Shown piece after piece: positions 53,777-62,353 of a stretch of 64,000 nt of DNA. The notes under the pieces were generated by a model. That model had not been told where the DNA came from. It saw nothing but the letters and a program-made list of their open reading frames with translations, and ran no database searches. The stretch's first letter is position 1. Each line of letters opens with the position of its first letter. The DNA is from Sulfurimonas aquatica (GTDB lineage: Bacteria; Campylobacterota; Campylobacteria; Campylobacterales; Sulfurimonadaceae): assembly GCF_017357825.1 (NCBI RefSeq), contig NZ_CP046072.1, forward strand, positions 1,612,001 through 1,676,000, written 5' to 3'. The position numbers were made by a program, and so were the translations under genes.

Positions 53777-55203
53777 GATTTTTATTTTTACTCTTGGTGC
53801 TTATGATGAATAATTTACATGCTAACAGAGAACCTGCAGTATCGGGTTCATTTTATCCCTCTAATCCTACTGAACTTTTATCTCAAATAAACCTTGCGTT
53901 TAAAGAAACAAAAAAGTTTGAGCAAAAAGAGATAAATGCCATTATAGTTCCACATGCTGGCTATGTATTTTCTGGAAGCATTGCAGCTACTGCTTACAAT
54001 ACACTCACTAAAAAATATAAAAACATCTTTTTAATTGGCTCAAGTCACCACATAAATATAGATGGCGTTTCAATCTATAATAGAGGAAACTACCAAACGC
54101 CACTTGGTGAAGTTCAAGTAAATAAAACCATAGTAAATGAGCTTATGAAAAACAACTCTTTTATAAGCTATGAAGAAGATGCCCATAAAAAAGAGCATAC
54201 ACTTGAAGTACAACTCCCATTTTTACAAGCTATATATAAAAGTGATATGCAGATAGTTCCTATTATTATGGCAACGTCTGAAATCGATACAATAATGAAA
54301 ATGTCAAAAGCGCTAGAGCCCTACTTTAACGATGAAAACCTTTTTGTTATAAGTACAGACCTCTCTCACTATCCAAACTATGAAGACGCTCAAAAAGTAG
54401 ATATGAATATACTAAATGCACTAACGAAAAACTCTCCCTTTAAGCTTATTGATGCCATAGTAGAAAATGAATCATCAAAAAAAGAGAACTTACAAACCTC
54501 TGCCTGTGGTTGGAGTTCACTTTTAACTCTTTTATACTTAACGCAAGAAAAAGATTATAAGTATGAAATTCTTGAGTATAAAAACTCTGGAGATACTAAG
54601 TATGGTGAAAAAGATAGAGTAGTAGGATATGGAGCTATGAGAGTTTTTAAAAACAGTGAAGAGTTTTTTTTAGAACAAAACGAAAAAGATCAGCTTAAAG
54701 AAATAGCAAAACTCTCTTTATACGAAGCAGTTATAAACAATAAAAAAGTAGCCGTTGATACAGAAAAACTCTCTAATAAATCAAAACTCCCACTCGGTGC
54801 TTTTGTAACTCTATATAAAGATAAAAAGCTCAAAGGTTGTATAGGTCGTTTTGAGCCAAAAGAGCCTCTCTATGATGTCATAACTGATATGGCTATATCA
54901 GCATCAAGACATGATACAAGATTTACTCCTGTGCAAAAAGATGAGCTTAAAGATATAGAGATTGAAATCTCTGTTCTAACACCAAGAAGAAAAGTAAACT
55001 CTATAGATGAAGTCATTATAGGTAAACATGGTATATATGTAAGCTATGGTGCGAAAAATGGAACCTACTTACCAAAAGTAGCAACAGATATGAACTGGAG
55101 TGCAGAGGAGTTTGTAAAAAGTTGCTGCGAACAAAAAGCGGGTATAGCAAAAGAAGATTGTAAAAATGCAGAGCTTTATGTTTATGAAGCGATAGTTTTT
55201 TAA
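53755..55203 (+). CDS. Fused Memo-AMMECR1 protein (AmmeMemoRadiSam system B-A)
   Basis: 482 residues. Memo domain (about 25-295) with REPAVSGSFYPSNP, VPHAGYVFSGSIAA, IGSSHHINIDG, EHTLEVQLPFLQ and SACGWSSL; AMMECR1 domain (about 310-480) with LPLGAFVTLYKDKKLKGCIGRFEP and SRHDTRFTPV. These are usually separate genes beside a radical SAM gene, which is not in this window. From the ATG at 53755 the first 23 residues look like a signal peptide (FLFLLLVLMMNNLHA); a start at 53803 would remove it. The function is unknown; location in the cell depends on the start. Confidence 0.88.
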   Translation: MRSKSKIRFLFLLLVLMMNNLHANREPAVSGSFYPSNPTELLSQINLAFKETKKFEQKEINAIIVPHAGYVFSGSIAATAYNTLTKKYKNIFLIGSSHHINIDGVSIYNRGNYQTPLGEVQVNKTIVNELMKNNSFISYEEDAHKKEHTLEVQLPFLQAIYKSDMQIVPIIMATSEIDTIMKMSKALEPYFNDENLFVISTDLSHYPNYEDAQKVDMNILNALTKNSPFKLIDAIVENESSKKENLQTSACGWSSLLTLLYLTQEKDYKYEILEYKNSGDTKYGEKDRVVGYGAMRVFKNSEEFFLEQNEKDQLKEIAKLSLYEAVINNKKVAVDTEKLSNKSKLPLGAFVTLYKDKKLKGCIGRFEPKEPLYDVITDMAISASRHDTRFTPVQKDELKDIEIEISVLTPRRKVNSIDEVIIGKHGIYVSYGAKNGTYLPKVATDMNWSAEEFVKSCCEQKAGIAKEDCKNAELYVYEAIVF

Positions 55204-55229
55204 TAGTTATTTTAATAAAAGGAAAAAAA

Positions 55230-55706
55230 ATGATAAAAACAGCTCTAATAATAACACTCAGTGCCTCACTAGCATCCGCTTGGTTTGTGCCAACATTTAG
55301 TTGGGGTGGAGATAATGATGATTTTACAAATGTAGATAAAAACTTTGTTCGTGATAATAATAGAAGTGTTGTAATCAACGAAAAAACTTCTAAAATGTAC
55401 TATGATGGCCCCTCTTCGAACAATATGCACTTTTTTGCAGCTTGGGACTATTGTCAAAAGATGGACTTTGCAGGCTATAGTGACTGGCGTGTAATTAGTA
55501 AAAATGAAGCAAGGGACCTGCTAGAAAACTCTAGAAGAACAATTACTGTTAAACATGCTTTTAAAAATGTACAAGAGGCTATTTACTGGACTTCTACTGA
55601 GGACAATTTTGAACAGGCTTGGTATATTGATTTTGATTTGGGTAGATATAGTACAAAAAAACAGACTTACAAGTACAAAGCTATTTGTGTAAGAGATATG
55701 AAGTAA
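55230..55706 (+). CDS. Secreted DUF1566-like protein
   Basis: 158 residues, signal peptide about 1-17 (IITLSASLASAWF), then the same fold pattern as the gene at 53366: KMYYDGPSSN, AAWDYCQKMDFAGYSDWRVISKNEA, EAIYWTSTEDNFEQAWYIDFDLG, AICVRDMK. AAAGGA gives the ribosome site. It lies 26 bases after the Memo-AMMECR1 gene, so the three probably form one unit with two related secreted proteins. Confidence 0.8.
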   Translation: MIKTALIITLSASLASAWFVPTFSWGGDNDDFTNVDKNFVRDNNRSVVINEKTSKMYYDGPSSNNMHFFAAWDYCQKMDFAGYSDWRVISKNEARDLLENSRRTITVKHAFKNVQEAIYWTSTEDNFEQAWYIDFDLGRYSTKKQTYKYKAICVRDMK

Positions 55707-55715
55707 TTAAGAACG

Positions 55716-55741
55716 CCTAGATAAGCTTATAACTTATCTGG
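55716..55741. terminator. Stem-loop between convergent genes
   Basis: AGATAAG and CTTATCT pair around a seven-base loop, with outer CC/GG pairs around a bulged T. It covers the last codons of the minus-strand gene. No T-run is present. Confidence 0.4.
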
Positions 55742-55984
55742 TGACATACCTACCTCTTCTAAAAAGTGACGAAGTTTTACTACAGCGTCTTTAGAGAGCT
55801 CATTTCTATGTGAAAGAGCTATGGAGTGTTCCTTCTCATTTATATGTATAATTGCACGATGTTGCTTATTCATATCAACAACTGCACCATAATGTTCAAG
55901 TGCATGAATAAGTTTAGTTGTATCTATATTTCCTGAAATAGGATGTTCAAATATTTTCTCAATTTTTACTTTATGTTTACTCAT
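55727..55984 (-). CDS. Small HicA-like protein
   Basis: 85 residues with a compact alpha-beta pattern: TTKLIHALEHYGAVVD, HRAIIHINEKEHSIALSHRNELSKDAVVKLRHFLEEVGMSPD. This resembles HicA mRNA interferases (helix, strands with an active histidine, final helix), but no HicB antitoxin gene is next to it and the classic GSH is absent. The start at 55984 follows AAGGAG with six bases spacing; the TTG at 55990 is too close. It is last in the operon with hisG. Confidence 0.55.
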   Translation of the reverse strand: MSKHKVKIEKIFEHPISGNIDTTKLIHALEHYGAVVDMNKQHRAIIHINEKEHSIALSHRNELSKDAVVKLRHFLEEVGMSPDKL

Positions 55985-56012
55985 CTTCAACTCCTTAAAG
56001 TCTACAACTTCA

Positions 56013-56696
56013 TTATCGTCTTTTAAAGATTAAAAGTGTCTTATCTTCTGTATCATAAAGTGAAAAAGTCTGTTTCTCGATAAGCTTTAAACTGCTGAGT
56101 TTTTGAAATCTGTTTATCTTGTGAAAGTATTGCACTATAGTGTCTTGATACTTTGTATAAGTGTCATCCTCATTTTTTTCAAAAAGTGTAAACTTAGTAT
56201 GAAGTTCATCATTTGCAAACTCGGCGTCTACGGATAAAAATTCATCATCCCTGTCACTACTCATTGTTCCCTCTGCCACATCACTAAAACCATAACGAGT
56301 GTTTATGTCAGCTATAAAAACTCCATTATCATTTAACTTATCAGCCACTGCATCTAAAAAAGAGACTAATGCTTCTTTATCTAAAAAGTTAAGCACGTCA
56401 AAGATACTAACAACTGCATCATACTTCCCAGCCACCTCTGCTACGTCTATGCACTCAGCATCAAGACCAACATTGACACACTCTTTCACCATTAAAGAGC
56501 TTAAATCTACTCCCTTACACTCTACTCCATCACTTATCATGCGTTGCATAAAGCCACCACGACCACAACCAACGTCTAAAAGCGTTTTTACCTTATACTC
56601 ATCAAGTTCAGAGCGATAAAGGTCATAAAGTGCTTCAGTTGCATCCTCTATGCCTAATAGATGCTCTGCTTTTGCATAAAGGTCGAGATTTGTCAT
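56013..56696 (-). CDS. SAM-dependent methyltransferase, class I
   Basis: 227 residues with motif I LLDVGCGRGGFM (about 37-48), GVDLSSLMV, and DAVVSIFDVLNFLD. The substrate is unknown. The ATG shares one base with the hisG stop, suggesting a common transcript. The sequence is near small-molecule methyltransferases of the UbiE-like fold. Confidence 0.85.
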   Translation of the reverse strand: MTNLDLYAKAEHLLGIEDATEALYDLYRSELDEYKVKTLLDVGCGRGGFMQRMISDGVECKGVDLSSLMVKECVNVGLDAECIDVAEVAGKYDAVVSIFDVLNFLDKEALVSFLDAVADKLNDNGVFIADINTRYGFSDVAEGTMSSDRDDEFLSVDAEFANDELHTKFTLFEKNEDDTYTKYQDTIVQYFHKINRFQKLSSLKLIEKQTFSLYDTEDKTLLIFKRR

Positions 56697-57322
56697 TATT
56701 TCTTTTGCTCTGCTTTGATTACTTCATTTATTTTTTCATAAATATCAAGTACTTCATCTTTTTTAGCGATGTAACTATTTTTGTTTGCTATGAGATACGT
56801 AGAACTTGTCATCATATCCTGAACGACTTCAAGACCATTTTGCTTCATTGTAGCACCAGTCTCTACGATATCTACTATCATATCAGCAAGACCAATAAGA
56901 GGAGCAAGTTCTATTGAACCATAAAGCTTGATGATTTCAACACTTACGGCTCTCTCTTCAAAGTAGCGTTTAGTAATGTTTACCATTTTAGTTGCTACTT
57001 TTAACTCAGGCTTACTAAGGTCAAGCTTTTCACCTTTTCTCATACCTATAGCTACCTTACATACACCACGTCTTAAATCAAGTAAACGCACTACATCAAG
57101 ACCCTGCTCATCTAGTGTGTCAAGTCCGACAACACCAATGTCAGCTGCTTGGTGATAAACATAAGTTGCAACATCTTGGTTACGAACAAGTAAAAAACGA
57201 AACTTTGGAGTCTCTAAAATTAGTTTTCTATCATCAAATTTAAAAGTGTCTCCAAATATTGTCTCAAATATCTCTAGTGTCTCTTTAGCAATACGACCTT
57301 TTGGAAGTGCAACTGTTAGCAT
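56696..57322 (-). CDS. hisG: ATP phosphoribosyltransferase, short form
   Basis: First step of histidine synthesis, joining ATP and PRPP. 208 residues: TVALPKGRIAKETLEIF, LVRNQDVATYVYHQAADIGVVG, LRRGVCKVAIGM, and VDIVETGATMKQNGL. The short form lacks the C-terminal regulatory domain and needs HisZ, which is not in this window. It overlaps coaX by seven bases and no other his gene is near. Confidence 0.95.
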   Translation of the reverse strand: MLTVALPKGRIAKETLEIFETIFGDTFKFDDRKLILETPKFRFLLVRNQDVATYVYHQAADIGVVGLDTLDEQGLDVVRLLDLRRGVCKVAIGMRKGEKLDLSKPELKVATKMVNITKRYFEERAVSVEIIKLYGSIELAPLIGLADMIVDIVETGATMKQNGLEVVQDMMTSSTYLIANKNSYIAKKDEVLDIYEKINEVIKAEQKK

Positions 57323-57933
57323 ATATTAGCCTTTTTCATTATCTTTTTCATTCCGCGAAAAATCAACTCTTCATCGATTTTAGCATCTTTAAATATCTTC
57401 TTTAACTCTTGTGAATCCCCACCTGTTAACACTATAGGCATATCATGTGAAATAACTTCGCTATAAAGAGTTTTCAAAAAACCATAACTTATGGCATCTT
57501 GAGAATTTTTCGGCATTATATCTAACTCACACTCAAAGTTAAATGAATATGACAGAGCGGGAGATATATTTGCATAAGTTTTCTCCATGGCGTTTACTCC
57601 AGGATATATAAATCCACCTCGAAAAACTCCTTCTTTAACAACATCTACAGTTATTGCACTTCCTGCGTCAACAATGACGGCGTCACTAAGTGCTTCGACT
57701 GCAAATATCCTATCAATACCCATAGTTTCATAGTAGTTTTTCATATCTATGAATTCTGAGAGGTCTATCCAATTTGTCAATCCATCTAATATTGTTTTTA
57801 CTTTAGCATTAACAGATATATAATAAACTTTTTCATCCACAGTACTGGGATCAAAAGAGTTTACACTCTCTTTATAGCTTTTAAAATCATCCAGAAAATG
57901 ATAAGATGTGTTGCCAATGTCACAAAGAAGCAT
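57316..57933 (-). CDS. coaX: Type III pantothenate kinase
   Basis: First step of coenzyme A synthesis. 205 residues with DIGNTSYHF (ATP-binding), IVDAGSAITVDVV (central acidic motif), GGFIYPGVNAMEKTYA and VLTGGDSQEL. Shorter than many CoaX proteins but typical for Campylobacterota. One base is shared with the gene before it. Confidence 0.93.
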   Translation of the reverse strand: MLLCDIGNTSYHFLDDFKSYKESVNSFDPSTVDEKVYYISVNAKVKTILDGLTNWIDLSEFIDMKNYYETMGIDRIFAVEALSDAVIVDAGSAITVDVVKEGVFRGGFIYPGVNAMEKTYANISPALSYSFNFECELDIMPKNSQDAISYGFLKTLYSEVISHDMPIVLTGGDSQELKKIFKDAKIDEELIFRGMKKIMKKANIC

Positions 57934-58253
57934 TACTGAATCTTCCAGCCTGCTTCTTTAAATGCCTTTTGTGCTTTAGAGCAAAGTGGTGCATCTATAA
58001 AGATAATCTTATGCTTGAAATTATGATCAAAATAGAGCGTTAATTTATTATATATCTCTTCAAATTTATGGACATCTTTCATAAGAAGTCTACTTTTTTG
58101 ACTCACAGCAAATATAGCCCAAAAATAACCACTTACATCTGTCGCTTTGTATATTTTTATTTTATTTCTTATTCCCAACTCTTTTGGAGATACTTCTAAC
58201 ATTTTTTTATATATTTTTCCCTTTTGTCTGAGGGAGTCAACTACCATTTGCAT
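57933..58253 (-). CDS. Conserved-looking hypothetical protein before coaX
   Basis: 106 residues, not recognised. No signal or membrane segment; the pattern KIYKATDVSGYFWAIFAVSQKSRLLMKDVHKFEEIYNKL and HKIIFIDAPLCSKAQKAFKEAGWK suggests an alpha-beta fold. Its end meets coaX and its start follows the GGDEF-EAL gene by two bases, so it is co-translated. Confidence 0.6.
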   Translation of the reverse strand: MQMVVDSLRQKGKIYKKMLEVSPKELGIRNKIKIYKATDVSGYFWAIFAVSQKSRLLMKDVHKFEEIYNKLTLYFDHNFKHKIIFIDAPLCSKAQKAFKEAGWKIQ

Positions 58254-58255
58254 AT

Positions 58256-60550
58256 CTATGACTTAGCCTTTAAATAAATTTCACACTCATGTTCAGGAAT
58301 TGGTCTTGAAAAATAATATCCCTGAAGAACATTACAGCCAGATTTTTTCAAAAACTCTGCCTGCTCTTTTGTCTCAACACCCTCTGCTATCACCTTTAAA
58401 TGAAGACTTCTTGCTAAAGCAATAATAGTTTGCACTAAAGACATGTCATCCTTGTTTTTTGGTATATCTCGTACAAAACTGCGGTCTATTTTCAAGTTAT
58501 CAATTGGAAGCTTTTTAAGATAAGTAAGCGATGAGTAACCTGTTCCAAAATCATCTATTGACATAGTTGTACCTAGTCCCTTTAAGGATCTCAAAATCTC
58601 AGCAACTCTATTTTTATTTTCAATATTTTGCCCCTCTAATATCTCTATATCTAAGTCTTTAGCATCAAATCCTGTATTTTTTAGACACTCTTCTACATCT
58701 TCTACATAACTATAATCACCTAACTGTTCACTTGATACATTTACAGAGAGCATTCCACATTTAAGACCCTTTGCTTTGAATCTTTTAAAAATTATCATAC
58801 TCTCTTGCATCATGAATTTATTAATATCCACAATAATCCCTATCTCCTCTGCAAAAGGTATAAAATCATCTGGTGGAATAATCCCTTTTGTCGGATGAAT
58901 CCATCTAATAAGAGCTTCAAATCCTACAACGCTCTTATCTTGGGCATCAACTTTCACTTGGAAGTATGGTTTAAATTGTTTGAGTTTCAGGGCATCACTT
59001 ATAGATTTTTCAAGTTCTATTCTAGCAAAAGCTAATTCTGTCATTTGTGAGTTATAAAACTGGTAACCATTTTTTCCAGCTTCTTTAGCCTTATACATAG
59101 CAGTATCAGCATTTCGTATAAGAAGCTCAGAGGTTATTCCATCTTTTGGAAACACACTTATACCAATACTAAATGTTGTACTTAACTCTATGCCATCAAT
59201 TACAAATTTTTCTTGCATTTTTCTTTGAATCTTATTTGCAACTTTAATCATATCTTCATTGTCTGTATTATGCAAAATAATAGTAAACTCATCTCCACCT
59301 AGTCTTGAGATTGTATCTTCATCTCTTACTGAGTCTATCAATCTAACAGCCACATGTTTTAAAAGAGCATCACCCATATTATGGCCGTAAGTATCATTTA
59401 CCTCTTTAAAACGGTCTAAATCTAAAAAGAGTATGCTTACGCTCTCCTCATCTCTAGTTGCATGCTTTAAATGCTGCTTTAGCCTGTCTAAAAATAGTAA
59501 TCTATTTGGTAGACCTGTTAAAGCATCATAGTTTGCTAAACGCTGTAGCTCTTTAGTTTTTACATTTACACTCTCTTCAAGTTTTTCATTTTGCTTTTGA
59601 ATAAATTTCTTGTAATTTCTTGTATAAAAGTAGTAAACTAGAAGTACCAATATTACAAATACAATAGCTAAGACTGTAATTATTTTTTCTACTGAGAGTT
59701 CTATCTGTCTCATGTCTATATTTGAGAGTTTTTTTGACATTAATAAATGAGCCATAACTTCATTGTTCATATCTTTTAACTCATAAACAGTTAATATAAT
59801 ATTTTTCTCTTTATCAACTATAAGGCCCTCTATATTTATATAATCTTTCACTCTAGCACTTTTAAGCATACCTAGTAACTCTTTATTTGGTTCTTGATTG
59901 GCTATATAATAGTTCTCAACAAATCGCTTTTTTTCAACTTCTGTCAACTGGTCCTTATACTTATCATTTACTATGATCAATGTCTCGACATCTCTCTTTT
60001 TCATCTTTGTAGCTACAGAGTCAAACTTTGCTATAGTCTCAATCACACCCAAAAAGTTATTATTATCATATATTGGCACCATAGACTTAAAAGTTATATC
60101 AAACTTCCCAGCACTTATACCTGATATAACATGTGGATTTTTAATCATCTGTGCTACGTCAATGCGAGCGTCAAGAAGAGAGTCTCCAGTTTTATCTGTC
60201 CAACTTCTATAAAAACTATTTCCTTTTGCATCAAGAATCTGAAACCATATACTTTTTAAAGAGGTTTCTTGCTTTAATTTTAGAGACAAACTACTATAAT
60301 CAAAATTATTTTCATGCTTCTTTAGTAGTACATGTTGTATATTTTCACTTGTTGCAAGGGCAAGACTCACTAAAGTAATAGCCTCTTGTTTTTCATGAAT
60401 AAGTGTTTCCACATTAGTTTTCATCTCATGTGATATTTCTTTAAATTTTTGATTTGTTAAACTGCTATAGAGTTGATGAACATAAATATAAGAAGTAGCT
60501 AGATAAAGAAATGCCAGTATTACACTGCTATACACTAATTTAAAATTCAT
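58256..60550 (-). CDS. Membrane dCache-GGDEF-EAL protein
   Basis: 764 residues: membrane segment about 5-25, dCache-type periplasmic sensor (FQILDAKGNSFYRSWTDKTG, MVPIYDNNNFLGVIETIAKF), second segment about 290-310, GGDEF (about 335-500) with LPNRLLFLDRL, LDLDRFKEVNDTYGHNMGD, I-site RDED and RLGGDEF, then EAL (about 515-760) with GFEALIRW, DDFGTGYSSL, NLKIDRSFV, VIAEGVE and QGYYFSRP. Both catalytic domains look intact, so it may make or break cyclic-di-GMP depending on the signal. First gene of a run with coaX and hisG. Confidence 0.92.
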   Translation of the reverse strand: MNFKLVYSSVILAFLYLATSYIYVHQLYSSLTNQKFKEISHEMKTNVETLIHEKQEAITLVSLALATSENIQHVLLKKHENNFDYSSLSLKLKQETSLKSIWFQILDAKGNSFYRSWTDKTGDSLLDARIDVAQMIKNPHVISGISAGKFDITFKSMVPIYDNNNFLGVIETIAKFDSVATKMKKRDVETLIIVNDKYKDQLTEVEKKRFVENYYIANQEPNKELLGMLKSARVKDYINIEGLIVDKEKNIILTVYELKDMNNEVMAHLLMSKKLSNIDMRQIELSVEKIITVLAIVFVILVLLVYYFYTRNYKKFIQKQNEKLEESVNVKTKELQRLANYDALTGLPNRLLFLDRLKQHLKHATRDEESVSILFLDLDRFKEVNDTYGHNMGDALLKHVAVRLIDSVRDEDTISRLGGDEFTIILHNTDNEDMIKVANKIQRKMQEKFVIDGIELSTTFSIGISVFPKDGITSELLIRNADTAMYKAKEAGKNGYQFYNSQMTELAFARIELEKSISDALKLKQFKPYFQVKVDAQDKSVVGFEALIRWIHPTKGIIPPDDFIPFAEEIGIIVDINKFMMQESMIIFKRFKAKGLKCGMLSVNVSSEQLGDYSYVEDVEECLKNTGFDAKDLDIEILEGQNIENKNRVAEILRSLKGLGTTMSIDDFGTGYSSLTYLKKLPIDNLKIDRSFVRDIPKNKDDMSLVQTIIALARSLHLKVIAEGVETKEQAEFLKKSGCNVLQGYYFSRPIPEHECEIYLKAKS

Positions 60551-60566
60551 AGATTAAAGTCCTTTA

Positions 60567-61823
60567 TTAAAAAACCATTGTAAGCTGAATACTAAATAAA
60601 TTGCCAACAGACGATTTAAGAAGATCATCTGCAGCAGAATTATCTACTGCTTTAATGCTATTAATTGCATAATTAAAATCTATTCTATCATAATTTTTAA
60701 AACGATACGAAAATCCACTTGTGAATGATTCAAATTTTCTATACTCTGAGTCACTATTAATCATCCTATTATATACATCATATCTTGCAACTGCTTCAAA
60801 GGGCTCAAAAATAGCATAGGTAGATGCAATATGATATCCATCTGCCCTATTTTCAAATTCGGGATTCATTGCATAAACCCAAAACTCATTTACTGCACTA
60901 CTGTCAATATCTTTTGCACCATTAAAAATCATTCCCCTACCAGCAACATATTCTGATTCAATATGTAATCCATGATTAAAATATGTTAGTCCTACTCCAT
61001 AACGTAGCCTATCATAAAGTTCATCCTTGTTGTTTATGTTTAATTTGCGTTTTCCATCTTGTAACCAAGTATAAAATTTTAGACTCTCTTGTCTATAAGC
61101 TTTACCCTTACCTAAAATATTTTCATAGGCTATATAGCCATAGTGTGTAAAGTTATTAGCATTTATATTATAGTTTTGCATACCAGAACCATTTCCAATC
61201 ATATAAGATAGAGACAAAGTCGAATGCTCAGTTATCTCTAAAGTTTTAAAAAGTTGAATTCCACTATCTCTATATGCTCCTACACCTTGTGTAGGGGCTG
61301 AGAGTCTGTTATCTACAAAACGCTCAAGCAGTAACTGGTCGCTTGACGTAGTGAAGTTGATAAAAGGCGACACAAAGCGGGCCATAAAGCCCTCTTCACT
61401 TCCAGCATATTTAAATTTTCCAACTCTTATAAAAATAGGAAGATGTTTAAAAGTAATTGATGCATCGGTGAGGTAAGTATCTCTATGATGCCCCAGAGGA
61501 TTATTTACACCATTTTCGGCAAACTCTGTAAGTATAAAGTAGTTTATTTTGTTCTCTTCATCAAGTGAGCCCCGAAGTCCAACTCTAGCACGGGCTATTT
61601 GAACTTCAGTTTGCTGCTCGAGGTTTGGTTTTATGAAAGAAAATGGTGTTTTATTTATCCCATTTTTAATTACTTCTTTTCCCGTATTATGCTCACCCCG
61701 AATCTGCACAAAACCCCATGGAGTATGCCCAAGTCTCTTTTGTGTACCTTGTAGCATCAGCCAGTCTGCTGCATTTACATAGCATGTAAGTAAAATAGCA
61801 ATAAAAAAAGTTCTATTCATCAT
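60567..61823 (-). CDS. Outer-membrane porin-like protein
   Basis: About 418 residues: signal peptide (RTFFIAILLTCYVNA), then a beta-rich barrel resembling phosphate-selective OprO/OprP-type porins (QIRGEHNTGKE, ARARVGLRGSLDEENKINYFILTEF, SITFKHLPIFIRVGKFKYAGSEEGFM) with a C-terminal aromatic residue (LTMVF). The frame opens at 61838, but the ATG at 61823 is preferred because a TATAAT box lies six bases upstream of it; the next ATG at 61820 is also possible. The substrate is unknown. Confidence 0.78.
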   Translation of the reverse strand: MMNRTFFIAILLTCYVNAADWLMLQGTQKRLGHTPWGFVQIRGEHNTGKEVIKNGINKTPFSFIKPNLEQQTEVQIARARVGLRGSLDEENKINYFILTEFAENGVNNPLGHHRDTYLTDASITFKHLPIFIRVGKFKYAGSEEGFMARFVSPFINFTTSSDQLLLERFVDNRLSAPTQGVGAYRDSGIQLFKTLEITEHSTLSLSYMIGNGSGMQNYNINANNFTHYGYIAYENILGKGKAYRQESLKFYTWLQDGKRKLNINNKDELYDRLRYGVGLTYFNHGLHIESEYVAGRGMIFNGAKDIDSSAVNEFWVYAMNPEFENRADGYHIASTYAIFEPFEAVARYDVYNRMINSDSEYRKFESFTSGFSYRFKNYDRIDFNYAINSIKAVDNSAADDLLKSSVGNLFSIQLTMVF

Positions 61824-61829
61824 ATAAAT

Positions 61830-61837
61830 ATTATACA
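61830..61837 (-). promoter_or_regulatory. -10 promoter placing the RNA start on the porin ATG
   Basis: TG-TATAAT on the minus strand, then six bases, then ATG at 61823. This is the same distance as at 28874-28889. No ribosome site is visible, so a leaderless transcript is possible. Confidence 0.5.
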
Positions 61838-61860
61838 ATGATAATTAAAAAATTAAACCT

Positions 61861-62289
61861 TTACTCAAGTACATATAGCTGATCATCGCTCAAAATTGCT
61901 CTTGTATCAAAAATACAATTTAGATGTACCATGGTTGCTGCTGCTCTTAAAGAGGCTAGTTTACTTACTCTATCTTTTAGTGATGCGGGTGTTGCACCAT
62001 CATTACTCGCTTTGACTATTTCTGCTTCTAGTGCGTTTACCTCTTTACCCAAGGCTTGAGCATTTTTTAGAGTATTTTTTCTTACTACCATTAGCTTCTC
62101 TTTTTGAGCGACACTCAATGCTAAATCCTCATCATCCCACATTATTTTCACCATACCAGTTAAATGTGGCAACTGCCCCTGAATTAGAAATGGTTTTGGT
62201 TTAGCTGCTGATTGAGCTATTAGTGAGGTAGTTGCAAAGCTACTTAGAATTGCTAAGGCTGTAAGTATTGAAGTTAGTTTTGTTTTCAT
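61861..62289 (-). CDS. Periplasmic Spy/CpxP-like (LTXXQ) protein
   Basis: 142 residues: signal peptide about 1-26 (ILTALAILSSFATTSLIAQSA), then a helical domain with LSVAQKEKLMVVRKN, LEAEIVKASND and ILSDDQLYVL at the C-terminus, the spaced LTxxQ-like pairs of the Spy/CpxP family. These act as periplasmic chaperones or metal-stress proteins. AAGGATAA gives the ribosome site. The porin gene follows after about 40 bases with its own promoter. Confidence 0.75.
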   Translation of the reverse strand: MKTKLTSILTALAILSSFATTSLIAQSAAKPKPFLIQGQLPHLTGMVKIMWDDEDLALSVAQKEKLMVVRKNTLKNAQALGKEVNALEAEIVKASNDGATPASLKDRVSKLASLRAAATMVHLNCIFDTRAILSDDQLYVLE

Positions 62290-62353
62290 AAGTTTATCCT
62301 TTTATATTTATATTCAAATAGTAGTATTTCTGTATTAACACAACATTAAAACA

